Shown here: piece by piece, positions 44,154-53,448 of the stretch
How positions within the stretch are numbered: the stretch's first letter is position 1
How the letters are laid out: each line of letters begins with the position of its first letter
Assembly: GCA_900762325.1 (NCBI GenBank)
Contig: CAAFGG010000052.1
Span: 310,001 to 374,000 of the forward strand
Reading direction: 5' to 3'
Source of the DNA: an uncultured Collinsella sp.
Lineage (GTDB): Bacteria; Actinomycetota; Coriobacteriia; Coriobacteriales; Coriobacteriaceae
DNA length: 64,000 bases
Notes under the pieces: model-generated
What the model was told of the DNA's origin: nothing
Databases searched by the model: none
The model's input: only the letters and a program-made list of their open reading frames with translations
Translations under genes and position numbers: made by a program

Positions 44154-44383
44154 GTGGTCAAAAAACGCCAAATATGAGTACTGTTGCCAAGATAGTCACA
44201 TATGTTTTTTGTCCTTTGGGCTCCCTAACGATATTCATTCTCGTTGGGGAGCCCATTTTATTGAACCTATGGGGAATAACGTTGTCTTGCTTTTGGACAA
44301 TTGGGGATTTCTGGCACTCATTACAAGGAAATTTGCTGCTACTAAATTGGTGACAGTACTCATATTTGGCATTTTTTGACCAC
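44154..44383. repeat. 230-bp element with 37-bp terminal inverted repeats (MITE-like)
   Basis: 44154-44190 and 44347-44383 are inverted copies with 34 of 37 matching bases. The shared core is gccaaatatgagtactgt, next to a run of a (or t) and gtggtca at the outer end. The interior has no convincing gene. It is AT-richer than the flanks and carries a strong hairpin (44218-44254). No target-site duplication is obvious. It fills the folD to pepD gap (44117-44470). Confidence 0.8.
44218..44262 (+). terminator. Strong hairpin inside the inverted-repeat element (terminator or small RNA end)
   Basis: A 14-bp stem (44218-44231 with 44241-44254, one T-G pair) is followed by attttatt. It may end transcripts from fchA-folD, or mark the 3' end of a short RNA made from the element. 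Confidence 0.55.
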
Positions 44384-44470
44384 AGGGGCTGCCGGGGCGG
44401 CGGTTTCGCCCTTTTTGCGTCGAAGCGATACACTGTTGCCGTTTGATTTCTTCGCTCAAGGAGGATGCGC

Positions 44471-45994
44471 ATGCCGTGCACAACGATTTTGGTTGGTAAG
44501 AATGCGAGCTACGACGGGTCGACCCTGGTCGCGCGTAACGAGGACTCGTCCAACGGGGTGTTTGAGCCCAAGCGTATGCGCGTGGTGCATCCCGACGAGC
44601 AGCCGCGTGTCTACACGAGCGTCCTGAGCCACCTGACCGTTGAGTTGCCCGACAATCCCATGCGCTACACGAGCGTCCCCGACGTCGTTCCCGGTCACGG
44701 TATTTGGGCCGAGGCCGGATTCAACGAGCTCAATGTTGGCATGTCCGCAACCGAGACGCTCACCACCAACGAGCGCGTCCGCGGTGCCGATCCGCTCGTG
44801 GACTATGTGCCCGCCAAGGGCAACGAGGGCGAGGACGGATACGTTCCGGCACAGTCCGGTGGCTTGGGCGAGGAGGACATGGTGACCCTGGTCCTGCCAT
44901 ACGCCAAGTCCGCCCGCGACGGCGTACGCATTCTGGGTGACCTGCTCGAGCGCTACGGCACCTACGAGAACAACGGCATCGCCTTTAGCGACGTGGACGA
45001 GATCTGGTGGCTCGAGACCATCGGCGGCCACCACTGGATTGCCAAGCGCGTGCCTGACGACGCCTATGTGACCATGCCAAACCAGCTGGGTATCGACAGC
45101 TTTGATCTGGACGACGCCGAGGGCGACCAGGCCGACCACATGTGCTCCGCCGACTTGCGCGCCTGGATGGCCGAGTGGCATCTGGACCTGACGCTGGGCG
45201 TCGAGGGCGACGGCCCGGCTGCGGTCTTTAACCCGCGCGAGGCCTTTGGCTCGCACAGCGACAGCGACCACGTCTACAACACGCCGCGCGCGTGGTACAT
45301 GCAGCGCTGTCTCAACCCCAGCGACGTGTGGGATGGCCCCGACGCCGACTACACGCCCGAGAGCGACGATATCCCCTGGAGCCGCGTGCCCGAGCGCAAG
45401 GTGACCATCGAGGACATCAAGTACGTACTCTCGAGCCACTACCAGGGCACGGAGTACGATTGCTACGGTAGCAAGGGCACGCCCGCTACGCGTGGCGCCT
45501 ATCGCCCCATCGGCATCAACCGCAACAGCCAGCTCGCCGTGTTGCAGCTGCGCCCCTATGCGCAGCCGGCGTATCGCGCCGTGCAGTGGATGGCCTTTGG
45601 CTCCAACTCGTTTAACGCGCTGGTCCCGCTGTACGCCAACGTCGAGACCATGCCCGAGTACTATGCCGACACGCAGGCTCGCGTGACGTCCGAAAACTTC
45701 TACTGGGCCAACCGCCTGATCGGCGCGCTGGCTGACGTCCGCTTCCATGAGTGCGGCCGCGCGGTCGAGGATTATCAGGAGAAGGTCGGTGGCATGGGCC
45801 ACAAGCAGATCCATGACGTCGACGCTGCCGTAGCCGCTCTGCCCGAGGTCGAGGTGCCTGCCGAGCTTGCACGCGCCAACGAGGCCTTTGCCGAGCGTGT
45901 TCGCGTGGAGACCGATGCCCTGCTGGGCAAGGTGCTTTACACCACGAGCTGCGCCATGAAGAACTCTTTCGCGATGAACGACAACGTGAGGTAG
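44471..45994 (+). CDS. pepD: C69-family dipeptidase (PepD-type, N-terminal nucleophile)
   Basis: The 507-residue product starts MPCTTILVGKNASYDGSTLVARNEDS. The cysteine at position 3 is the expected N-terminal nucleophile after removal of the leader residues, and the following residues match the family. Further landmarks are NELNVGMSATET, EIWWLETIGGHHWIA, NQLGIDSFDLDD and SFNALVPLYANV. C69 dipeptidases such as Lactobacillus PepD cleave many dipeptides in the cytosol. ATG 44471 is preferred over ATG 44465, because aaggagg is then well spaced and the cysteine is placed correctly. It is downstream of the inverted-repeat element. Confidence 0.9.
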   Translation: MPCTTILVGKNASYDGSTLVARNEDSSNGVFEPKRMRVVHPDEQPRVYTSVLSHLTVELPDNPMRYTSVPDVVPGHGIWAEAGFNELNVGMSATETLTTNERVRGADPLVDYVPAKGNEGEDGYVPAQSGGLGEEDMVTLVLPYAKSARDGVRILGDLLERYGTYENNGIAFSDVDEIWWLETIGGHHWIAKRVPDDAYVTMPNQLGIDSFDLDDAEGDQADHMCSADLRAWMAEWHLDLTLGVEGDGPAAVFNPREAFGSHSDSDHVYNTPRAWYMQRCLNPSDVWDGPDADYTPESDDIPWSRVPERKVTIEDIKYVLSSHYQGTEYDCYGSKGTPATRGAYRPIGINRNSQLAVLQLRPYAQPAYRAVQWMAFGSNSFNALVPLYANVETMPEYYADTQARVTSENFYWANRLIGALADVRFHECGRAVEDYQEKVGGMGHKQIHDVDAAVAALPEVEVPAELARANEAFAERVRVETDALLGKVLYTTSCAMKNSFAMNDNVR

Positions 45995-46093
45995 GGATTT
46001 CCCGTCGATCGAATAGCGCTAAAACGCTTTGTCGCTTTCACTCAATCTTGGGTACAAGAACGCCAATGCAGTTGTTTGTGATTGGAGACAACC

Positions 46094-46510
46094 ATGGTTA
46101 TGAAACTCGATCAGCTTGTTAACGGCGCCATCAACGTTGGCTTTGGCGCTGCCGCCGTTGCCGTCGAGGGCAGCAAGAAGGTTCTCGACGACCTCAGTAC
46201 CAAGGGCGAGCAGGTGCGCAAGGACGCAGGCGCCCCCGATATCGCCCGCAGCGTGTCCGATATGTTCGAGCAGGCCGGTGGCACCATCTCCGACCTGACC
46301 GAGCGTCTGGGCATGCAGGGCGAGTCCGCGGCCCAGCGCGTGCTTGACGAGCTCATCCTTGCCCGCGTCCGCGTCATGACCGCCCCCGAGCGCACGGCCT
46401 TCCTGGCCCATGTGCGCGACATCGTCGATTCAGTCGAGGACAACGTGACCTCGGTGCCCGTCGAGTCCGTTGAGCCTGACGATGCGAAGGATACCGAAGA
46501 GGCCGAGTAG
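46094..46510 (+). CDS. Small acidic helical protein, phasin-like
   Basis: The 138-residue product is predicted all-helical: an N-terminal alanine-rich amphipathic helix (GAINVGFGAAAVAVEGSKK), a charged middle and a very acidic tail (VEPDDAKDTEEAE). The composition is similar to phasin or PHA-granule-associated-type small proteins, but no specific family is recognised. ATG 46094 has tggaga upstream. It lies eight bases before ubiB on the same strand and is probably cotranscribed with it, so a role with the membrane-associated UbiB-like kinase is possible. Confidence 0.6.
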   Translation: MVMKLDQLVNGAINVGFGAAAVAVEGSKKVLDDLSTKGEQVRKDAGAPDIARSVSDMFEQAGGTISDLTERLGMQGESAAQRVLDELILARVRVMTAPERTAFLAHVRDIVDSVEDNVTSVPVESVEPDDAKDTEEAE

Positions 46511-46518
46511 CAGCGCAG

Positions 46519-48282
46519 ATGGCAGATTCCACCACCGATTACAACAATCTAGATCCCTTGGGTGACGAGGCGGCGGTTGTCGATGAGGTCGATGCCGTCG
46601 TCTCGGGCGCTCGCAAGAAGCCGCGCGCTGTCGATATGGTCCCCGAGGAGCCCGACGCGATGGCGCCGGACGAGGAATACCAGCTCACGCCGGCGGGTCG
46701 TCGCGAACGCATCGGGCAGATTGTTCGCCTGGTCAAAAAGTACCGCGTGTGGGATAACCTCACGCCGGTTCGTTTGCGCCGCCTGCTCGAGGAACTCGGC
46801 CCCATGTTCGTCAAGATGGGGCAGATTCTGGCCAACCGGTCCGAGATTCTGCCGCAGCGCTTTTGCGACGAGCTGCGTCGTCTGCGCTCCGACGTGGAGC
46901 CGGTGCCGTACGAGGTCGTACTCAGCTGTCTGGAAGAAGAATACGGCCTGCGCCTGGGGGAGATGTTCGATGCGATCGACCCCAATCCGCTTGGTAGCGC
47001 ATCGCTCGCGCAGGTGCACCGCGCTCGTCTGGTGACGGGCGAGGACGTGGCCGTCAAGGTGCAGCGCCCCGGTGCGCAGCAGGTTATGGCACAGGACATC
47101 GATATCATCCGCTCGGTGGTGCGTATCGTTTCCAAGTTCGTCAACACTGATCAATTCGTTGACCTGCACGGCGTAGTCGAGGAGTTGTGGACCTCGTTTC
47201 GCGAGGAGACCAACTTTTTGGCCGAGGCCAAAAACCTCAACGACTTCTACGAGTTCCATAAGAGCGTTCATGGCGTGACGTGCCCTAAATCCTATCTGGA
47301 CCTGTGCACCGAGCACGTGGTGGTTATGGACTACGTCGACGGCATTTCGATCGCCGATCCTGAACGCTTGGTGGCCGAGGGCTATGACTTGGAAAAGATC
47401 GGTGCCGCAATCGTCGAGGACTACTCGACGCAGGTGCTCGACGACGGTTTTTTCCATGCCGACCCGCATGCAGGAAACATCATTCTCAAAGACGGCATCG
47501 TTTACTTTATCGACTTGGGCATGGTCGGACGCATGTCGAGTCACGATCGCGGCATCGTTAAGGACATGATTTTCGCCGTGGCCGAGGGTGACGTGCCCAA
47601 GCTTAAGGATTCGCTCATGCGCTTCGCCGTGACGCGTGGCGATTCTGCCGAGCTCGACCATTCGGCCTTTTTGTCCGATTTGGACTTTATCGTGGCTGAC
47701 TTTGCGGGCCTTGACCTGAAGGATCTGGATATCGGCGAGTTTTTGACCTCGCTGCTAAACCTGGCGCGCAAAAACGATGTTGAGCTGCCGAGCGTGGTGA
47801 CGATGTTCGCGCGCGGCATGGTGACGCTCGAGGGTTTGCTGACCGAGTACATGCCCAACGTCAACATGATCCAGATTATCCAGACGCACATCAAAAACGA
47901 GAAGAGCACCTATGCGCGCGTGCGTGATATGGGACGCGACTTTGCCGCGAGCAGCTATCGCGCGGCAAAAGGCTCGCTCGAGGCGGCCGAGTATCTGGGC
48001 TTGGCTTCGCGTATGCTCACGCGCGGCCAGCTTAAGGTGAACACGCAGATCATGAGCAGCGATAAGGCGCTGCGACAGCTGGGCGGAATCATCGACCGCA
48101 TGTCGATGGCGATTGTGATCGCCGGTCTGTTTATCGGTTCGTCGGTGGTGTACTATGCACGCATCGAGCCGGTTGTGTTTGGTATACCAGTCATTGGCTT
48201 TATGGGCTACGTGAGCGCGCTGGTGCTGGCGCTTATGCTGGGCCGCAATATCTGGCTCAACAGCCACGGCGGCAAACACTAG
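46519..48282 (+). CDS. ubiB: ABC1/UbiB-family atypical kinase
   Basis: The 587-residue protein has an acidic N-terminal extension of about 70 residues and the UbiB-family kinase core. Signatures are the KxGQ motif LGPMFVKMGQILANRS, the alanine-rich loop GSASLAQVHRA, the ATP lysine VAVKVQRPG, the catalytic FFHADPHAGNI and the metal-binding IDLGMVGRM. Two C-terminal membrane helices follow (IVIAGLFIGSSVVYY and VIGFMGYVSALVLALM). UbiB proteins act in quinone synthesis or lipid handling as ATPases. In an anaerobic gut actinobacterium the substrate may be menaquinone- or lipid-related; that is inference. A terminator follows. Confidence 0.93.
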   Translation: MADSTTDYNNLDPLGDEAAVVDEVDAVVSGARKKPRAVDMVPEEPDAMAPDEEYQLTPAGRRERIGQIVRLVKKYRVWDNLTPVRLRRLLEELGPMFVKMGQILANRSEILPQRFCDELRRLRSDVEPVPYEVVLSCLEEEYGLRLGEMFDAIDPNPLGSASLAQVHRARLVTGEDVAVKVQRPGAQQVMAQDIDIIRSVVRIVSKFVNTDQFVDLHGVVEELWTSFREETNFLAEAKNLNDFYEFHKSVHGVTCPKSYLDLCTEHVVVMDYVDGISIADPERLVAEGYDLEKIGAAIVEDYSTQVLDDGFFHADPHAGNIILKDGIVYFIDLGMVGRMSSHDRGIVKDMIFAVAEGDVPKLKDSLMRFAVTRGDSAELDHSAFLSDLDFIVADFAGLDLKDLDIGEFLTSLLNLARKNDVELPSVVTMFARGMVTLEGLLTEYMPNVNMIQIIQTHIKNEKSTYARVRDMGRDFAASSYRAAKGSLEAAEYLGLASRMLTRGQLKVNTQIMSSDKALRQLGGIIDRMSMAIVIAGLFIGSSVVYYARIEPVVFGIPVIGFMGYVSALVLALMLGRNIWLNSHGGKH

Positions 48283-48333
48283 AGGCTGCGACCGTCACCG
48301 CATTTTCCTATCGCAAACAATAGCTTTTACCTT

Positions 48334-48361
48334 GGGCTTCGCCTGTGTGCGGGGCCCTTTT
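48334..48361 (+). terminator. ubiB terminator
   Basis: A 9-bp stem with two T-G pairs (48334-48342 with 48349-48357) is followed by ttttg. Confidence 0.65.
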
Positions 48362-48374
48362 GCGTGATACCATT

Positions 48375-48402
48375 TTGACGGTAATAATCGATGGCCTAGA
48401 TG
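48375..48402 (+). promoter_or_regulatory. Promoter of the cobalamin-riboswitch operon
   Basis: ttgacg (48375-48380), 16-base spacer and tagatg (48397-48402) lie just before the riboswitch. Confidence 0.5.
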
Positions 48403-48404
48403 GT

Positions 48405-48580
48405 GGTGCGGAGACGCACGAATGCGCGGTTTTCCTGCGCGTTTGGGAGAATCGGGGTGCAAGTCCCCGGCTGTACCAGTAACCGTAATTCCTCTTGGCT
48501 CGGGATGTTCGCGTCGCAGATCGGACGGCGCGCCTGAGCCGTTAAGGTTAAGTCGGATCGCCTCCCATCTTGCATGCGGC
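48405..48580 (+). ncRNA. Cobalamin riboswitch
   Basis: The leader holds the cobalamin-riboswitch core: gggagaatcggggtgcaag followed by tccccggctgtaccagtaac. These correspond to the conserved GGGAA...GGTGnAA-TCC...CTGnnCC segments. The 3' part near 48548-48565 (aagtcggatcgcctccc) matches the closing B12-box region. The cctccc at 48560-48565 can pair with the ggaggg ribosome-site region of the next gene (near 48613), which suggests translational control. With cobalamin bound, the operon should be repressed. No coenzyme-B12 synthesis or transport gene follows, which makes the target genes unusual. Confidence 0.85.
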
Positions 48581-48632
48581 TGCGGCGTATGCCGCCGGTG
48601 TGCATAGGGCTCTGGAGGGAAGGGGGACCCCG

Positions 48633-51600
48633 ATGGGGGAACTCGAACGCAACATGCGCGATGACGTGGGGCAGCCTCAAGGCAACGCTCCAAGTACAGA
48701 CAATGGGGGACAAATGGATATGTTTGAGGACGAGCGCGAGCGTGCCTCGTTGCATCGCCGTGGCGCGATTGCACGCGGTGTAGCCAAGCGCTGCCTGGTG
48801 GCATTCCTGGCCTTCGCGATGGCCTTCAGCACCACGCCGGCTCAGCTGTGGGCCGAGGGCGCCGAGGGCATTGCCGATGCTGTGGCTCAGGCTGCGACGC
48901 CGGGCGAGGACGCAGCGCTTGCGGGCGGTACCGCTGAGCAGAGCGGCGCCGAGGTTTCGGATTCCGGGAGCGCGCCTGCAGCTAGTGCCGCCACTACAGA
49001 GGCGGCAACTGGCGACGAAGGCTCGGCGACGGGGGAGAGCCCTGCCACGAGCGAGCAGTCTTCGACGGCATCCGCTGGCCAAGCAGGATCTGCCGCCGCG
49101 ACTGCCGTCCAGACAGAGAACCCGACAGAAACCGGCGATGTCGCCAAGAAGCAAGTCGAGGTCTCGTTCTCGATTATCGGCACCGATGCCGACGGCAAGG
49201 CTCAGACCTGGGTGGCACCTACGCAGCTCAAGCTCGATGAGGGCGCGACGGCTGCGGATGCCTTCATTAAGCTGCAGGAGAAGACGGGCTTCAAGGCGAA
49301 GTACGATCCGAACACGGCATACGGTTTCTACCTCGAAAGCATCACATCCCCGAGCGATGGCCGCACGCTCGCCTACGATCCGACGACTTATGCCTTCTGG
49401 CAGCTGTTCGTCGACGGCGCGTCTTCCTCGGTTGGCGCGAGCAGCGTTAAGCTCGCCCCGGGGCAGAAGATTGAGTTTGCCTATACGGCTGGTAGCTCGT
49501 CCCCTGTCGTTAAGGACCAGGTTGCCGCAAATGTGACCGTCATTGGTCGCGATGCCCAGGGCAAGACTCAGACTTGGGTCGATAACGCGCAGTATGTGGT
49601 GACGTCCGGCTCGAGCGCGCTTGACCTTACGAAGGTCGCGCTCGAGGCGAATGATATTGACGCCGTTGCTGCGGGCTCCTTCATTCTGAGCCTTAAGTAC
49701 AACGGCGTTGAGCTGGGTACGCCGCTCGATTATTCGACCTATTGGCAGCTGTTTATCAACGGCAAGTCGAGCGACTACACGGCAGACAATGTCACCATTC
49801 ATGCTGGCGATACCGTTACGTGGTTCTACGGTGGCTGGGGCGACCAGTTGCCCTCTGATTCTGTTCATGCTTCTGTTCAGGTACTTGGTAAGGACAAGGA
49901 CGGCAAGCAGCAGGTTTGGGCTTCGACGGGCCAGACGAGCCTCAAGGCAGGCTCCACTGCTAAGGATCTCCTTGAGCAGACCGGCCTTACTCTCGATGCT
50001 GGCGAATCGCCTTGGGGCTGGTTCCTCAACGGCATTACTTCGCCGTTCGATGGTAAGTCCTATGGCTGGGATGCTGCGACCAATAGCTATTGGCGCTTCT
50101 ACGTAAATGGCAAGTTCGCCGACGTTGGCGCCGGTGCCTACGAGCTCCAAGAGGGTGACGCCGTCACCTTTATGTATGGTGCTGACGCCGGTGCCCTTCC
50201 TGGCCAGGTTCTTGGTTCTGTCGATGTTATCGGTCCCGATGTCAACGGGAGCAATACGCGTTGGGGCACGGCAAGCAATGTTTCTCTGCCCGAAGGCTCC
50301 ACGGCCCAGAACCTTATTGAGGCAGTTCTGAAGGCCAAGGGCGTTGCGTACAACGGCTCCCAGAGTGGTGAGTACTGGTTCCTGAATTCCATTACTTCGC
50401 CGTTTGATCACAAACCGTATGGTTGGGATGCTGCGACCAATAAATATTGGCATCTGTATATCAACGGAGAGCCCTCCTTACTTTGCGCCAATCAGATTAC
50501 GCTCAAGAGCGGCGATAAGGTCACGCTTGCCTATACCACCGAAAATTCGCCCATGCCCGATCCCGACAAGATTGTCGTGGATCCGAGCGCGACGACTCCT
50601 GATTGGGATGCCGAGTGGGCCGGCTACGGCAACAGTGGCAACGGTTCGACCGTAACGGATGCCAAGACGCCTGCGCAGGCCGCCGGTCTTAAGTGGGCCT
50701 TCGATTGGAAGGCCGAGTCTGGTCAGCAGTATGCCAACTGCAGCGAGCCTGTCATTGCTAACGGCTTTGTGTACATCGCGACCGAGAACGAGCTCATTAA
50801 GATCGATTCGTCCACGGGCAAAAAGGTTGCCTCTGCGCCGCTTGCCTCCAAGGTGAGCTATACCTCTCGTCCGATCTATACCAATGGCCTTATCATCGTT
50901 CCGCTCAACGGCGGTGCGGTCCAGGCGATTACTGCAGACAAGCTGATCTGCAAGTGGCTGACGCCCGGTTTGACGGACTTGACGCAGAGCTCCTGCACCG
51001 TCGTTTCGGACGGCGAGTACGTCTATGTAGGCTCGGTCGATATTTCGTATGACGAGAATTACAACGCGACCTACGGCAACGGCTCCCTTTCGCGCATTAA
51101 GATTGCCACGGGCGAAGTTTCTTGGCAGAACATCGACCCTGCCGAGGGCTATTACTGGACTGGTGCGGCTTTGACGGATAAGTATGCCATTGTTCCTACG
51201 AGCGCGGGCACGCTTAAGTGCATTGATAAGACGACGGGCGATGTCGTTTCGACCATGAAGCTCGGCGCTCTCGCGAACGCCGACTGTGTCGCCGATCCGT
51301 CCAATGGTTCGACCTTCTATCAGATGACGCACGATGGAAAGCTCCATGTGATTTCGCTTTCGGCGAAGGGCGTACTGAGCGAGCAGAAGACGGTTGATCT
51401 GGGCCTTACGAATAATCTGAGCGCCCCTGCGGTGTCTGGTGACAATCTGATTGTCGGCGGACAGACAGCTACTGGCTCTGCTCTGGCTTTCTATAATCTG
51501 AAGACCGGTAAAACCACGATGGTCACCGCTGCTGACGGTAAAGAACTGCCGGCCGGATTTAACGGTATTGCTGCTACTCCGCTGGTGAGTGTTCAGGGCG

Positions 51601-52514
51601 GCAAGACCTATGTGTACTTCACCGTTAACAGCGCGGATAGTAAGGATTACGTTAACTACTCTGCTGGTGGTGGCGTGTATCGCTATACGCTCGGCGATGC
51701 AGAGGCGACGCAGATTTATGATGCGGCTGGCCATTACCAGCACTGCGACTCTCCGGTCATTACCGATGCATCTGGCAACCTGTACTACATCAATGATTCG
51801 GGTACTCTGTTCAAGCTGGGGGCTGTCGAGTCTTGGACGGTTGCCTTTAATTCCAACGGCGGGTCTGCTTGCGACACTAAGTTTGTTGCTACGGCCGATG
51901 GCAAGCTGGTCAAGCCGGCCGATCCGACGCGCGATGGCTACACTTTCGGCGGTTGGTATACCGATGAGGCTTGCACGCAGGCGTATGACTTCAGTACGCC
52001 GGTAACGGCCGATCTGACGCTGTATGCCAAGTGGACCAAGAATGCCGTTAAGCCTGGCGGTAATGGCGGCGCTGGTTCGAATGGCGGCGGTTCTGGTACC
52101 GGTGCTGGTTCCGGCACTGGCGCTGGCGCGGGTTCTGGCTCCGGCTCGAAGGGCGGCGCTATTGCCCCGGGCCAGAAGCCGGTGACCAAGACGACGGTGT
52201 CGACTAAGACCGAGGCCAAGGACAACAAGTCCAACAAGAAGGACTCCGATAAGTCCGACAAGAAGGACGAGAAGAAGTCTGACAAGAAGTCTGACAAGAA
52301 GTCTGACAAGAAGTCTGACAAGAAGGACAGCAAGTCCGACAAGAAGTCCAATTCCAAGTCCGATACGGGTGCTGCTTCCACGACCACTGCTAAGAAGTCC
52401 TCTGGTGCTTCCGAGCAGGAGACTGGCACCAATCCGCTCGCCATCGTTGGCATCGCCGCCGGCGTCATCGGTCTCGCCATCGTCGGCGTGTTCGTGTTCA
52501 CCAAACGTCGGTAG
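48633..52514 (+). CDS. Riboswitch-controlled surface protein with four DUF4430 (transcobalamin-like) domains and a PQQ-like propeller
   Basis: The product is about 1293 residues. After a roughly 45-residue basic/acidic lead it has a signal helix (CLVAFLAFAMAFSTTPAQLW). Four DUF4430-type repeats follow (about 175-290, 297-405, 410-520, 526-640), each with a conserved ending such as YWQLFVDG, YWQLFING, YWRFYVNG or YWHLYING. Next come a PQQ-type beta-propeller (about 656-1066), an InlB-like repeat (GYTFGGWYTDEACT, about 1068-1134), a Gly/Ser linker, a Lys/Ser/Asp-rich stalk and a C-terminal membrane helix ending FTKRR. No canonical LPxTG is seen. DUF4430 is the fold of the transcobalamin C-terminal domain. 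With the cobalamin riboswitch upstream, corrinoid capture at the cell surface is the best inference. ATG 48633 has ggaggg upstream. Confidence 0.88.
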   Translation: MGELERNMRDDVGQPQGNAPSTDNGGQMDMFEDERERASLHRRGAIARGVAKRCLVAFLAFAMAFSTTPAQLWAEGAEGIADAVAQAATPGEDAALAGGTAEQSGAEVSDSGSAPAASAATTEAATGDEGSATGESPATSEQSSTASAGQAGSAAATAVQTENPTETGDVAKKQVEVSFSIIGTDADGKAQTWVAPTQLKLDEGATAADAFIKLQEKTGFKAKYDPNTAYGFYLESITSPSDGRTLAYDPTTYAFWQLFVDGASSSVGASSVKLAPGQKIEFAYTAGSSSPVVKDQVAANVTVIGRDAQGKTQTWVDNAQYVVTSGSSALDLTKVALEANDIDAVAAGSFILSLKYNGVELGTPLDYSTYWQLFINGKSSDYTADNVTIHAGDTVTWFYGGWGDQLPSDSVHASVQVLGKDKDGKQQVWASTGQTSLKAGSTAKDLLEQTGLTLDAGESPWGWFLNGITSPFDGKSYGWDAATNSYWRFYVNGKFADVGAGAYELQEGDAVTFMYGADAGALPGQVLGSVDVIGPDVNGSNTRWGTASNVSLPEGSTAQNLIEAVLKAKGVAYNGSQSGEYWFLNSITSPFDHKPYGWDAATNKYWHLYINGEPSLLCANQITLKSGDKVTLAYTTENSPMPDPDKIVVDPSATTPDWDAEWAGYGNSGNGSTVTDAKTPAQAAGLKWAFDWKAESGQQYANCSEPVIANGFVYIATENELIKIDSSTGKKVASAPLASKVSYTSRPIYTNGLIIVPLNGGAVQAITADKLICKWLTPGLTDLTQSSCTVVSDGEYVYVGSVDISYDENYNATYGNGSLSRIKIATGEVSWQNIDPAEGYYWTGAALTDKYAIVPTSAGTLKCIDKTTGDVVSTMKLGALANADCVADPSNGSTFYQMTHDGKLHVISLSAKGVLSEQKTVDLGLTNNLSAPAVSGDNLIVGGQTATGSALAFYNLKTGKTTMVTAADGKELPAGFNGIAATPLVSVQGGKTYVYFTVNSADSKDYVNYSAGGGVYRYTLGDAEATQIYDAAGHYQHCDSPVITDASGNLYYINDSGTLFKLGAVESWTVAFNSNGGSACDTKFVATADGKLVKPADPTRDGYTFGGWYTDEACTQAYDFSTPVTADLTLYAKWTKNAVKPGGNGGAGSNGGGSGTGAGSGTGAGAGSGSGSKGGAIAPGQKPVTKTTVSTKTEAKDNKSNKKDSDKSDKKDEKKSDKKSDKKSDKKSDKKDSKSDKKSNSKSDTGAASTTTAKKSSGASEQETGTNPLAIVGIAAGVIGLAIVGVFVFTKRR
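52255..52330 (+). repeat. 12-bp tandem coding repeat (DKKS stalk)
   Basis: The unit gacaagaagtct is perfect three times (52281-52316), with degenerate copies on both sides. It encodes the DKKS-rich stalk of the surface protein. Such repeats vary in number by slippage. Confidence 0.9.
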
Positions 52515-52523
52515 GTGAGGGCT

Positions 52524-53426
52524 GTGTCCAATAAATCCAAGGACGCTGACCCTAAGCAACCAGATTCCTCGTTCATTCAGTTCGACGATGCAAAGCAACA
52601 GGGCGCCGCTTCGGCGGCGTCCGCCCCTCGTCGCAAGGCGCTCCTTGGCGTTCTGACTGCCGCGTGCACCATTCTGATCGTCGTCTCGCTGGGTTTCGTC
52701 CATCCTTCCACAAGCGGTGCCTGGTCCATCGACTGGATCATTCAGACCGTGACGGGGGAGAGCGTCGTCACCAAGGACACCAGGGCGTCTGGCTCGACTA
52801 CGACTTCGGGCGAGGCCAGTTCCGAGGATTCCAAGTCATCGAATGATGCAAAAGACGAGTCCAAGGGTTCGAACGACGGCAAGGACGATTCTGAGTCTTC
52901 GGACAAGGAATCGCATAAAAGCTCGGATAGCAAGAAGTCCGATGGTCAGGGCGGCAAGAAGTCTGGAGATAAATCCGCTGCCCAGAATACGGGAGCCGGC
53001 GTTACTCCCAATGTGTCTGGCGGTGCTTCTTCGGGCGGCGGTCAGTCGTCTGATGGGGCCTCCAGCTCTAATGGCGGAAGCGCTCCCTCGGGCGGACAGG
53101 GCGGCTCGCAGGAGTCCAACTACGTAACGGTGACGGTTTCGGTCACATCGAGCGCTGTGGGCAATCCTGTGTCTTCTGGCGGCACCTTTACCTTTAACGA
53201 AGGCGCCACCGTTTACGATGCCCTGTGCGCGCTGGGCCTTTCTGTCAACGCACACGGCTCATCGTACGGCACGTATGTCTCCGCGATTGGCGGTTTGGCC
53301 GAGAAACAGTACGGCGGCACGAGCGGCTGGATGTACTCCGTCAACGGCACAACGCCCATGACGGCCTGCAGCAACTACGTTCTCTCAAACGGCGACAACG
53401 TAGTCTGGTATTACGTAACAGGCTAG
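52524..53426 (+). CDS. Membrane-anchored protein with one DUF4430 domain
   Basis: The product is about 300 residues. A short cytoplasmic N-terminus with a basic patch (APRRKALLGVLTAACTILIV) leads into one membrane helix (about 35-57). A long disordered Ser/Lys/Asp/Gly-rich spacer (about 75-200) follows, then a C-terminal DUF4430-like domain (about 200-300) with NEGATVYDALCALGL, TSGWMYSVNG and NVVWYYVTG. It follows the large surface protein by nine bases, so both are under the cobalamin riboswitch. Type II topology would hold the domain just outside the membrane, as a plausible receiver of a ligand from the wall protein. GTG 52524 is the chosen start; GTG 52515 is also possible. Confidence 0.85.
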   Translation: MSNKSKDADPKQPDSSFIQFDDAKQQGAASAASAPRRKALLGVLTAACTILIVVSLGFVHPSTSGAWSIDWIIQTVTGESVVTKDTRASGSTTTSGEASSEDSKSSNDAKDESKGSNDGKDDSESSDKESHKSSDSKKSDGQGGKKSGDKSAAQNTGAGVTPNVSGGASSGGGQSSDGASSSNGGSAPSGGQGGSQESNYVTVTVSVTSSAVGNPVSSGGTFTFNEGATVYDALCALGLSVNAHGSSYGTYVSAIGGLAEKQYGGTSGWMYSVNGTTPMTACSNYVLSNGDNVVWYYVTG

Positions 53427-53448
53427 AGGCCTCGACATAGCGCGCCAG

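Noticed and set aside
44154..44383. Target-site duplication next to the MITE-like element
   Set aside because: The flanking bases (ataccac on the left, aggggct on the right) do not match.
44158..44481. Minus-strand frames inside the inverted-repeat element
   Set aside because: They run through the terminal repeat and the pepD start region, and show no ribosome site or family pattern. I treat the element as non-coding.
52255..52330. Short direct repeats as a CRISPR-like array
   Set aside because: The repeats have no spacers, are in frame, and encode the DKKS stalk of the surface protein.
48396..52703. Two long minus-strand frames across the DUF4430 surface protein
   Set aside because: They are rich in Arg, Gly and Leu, with no domain and no ribosome site. 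The plus strand has the riboswitch, signal peptide and domains.
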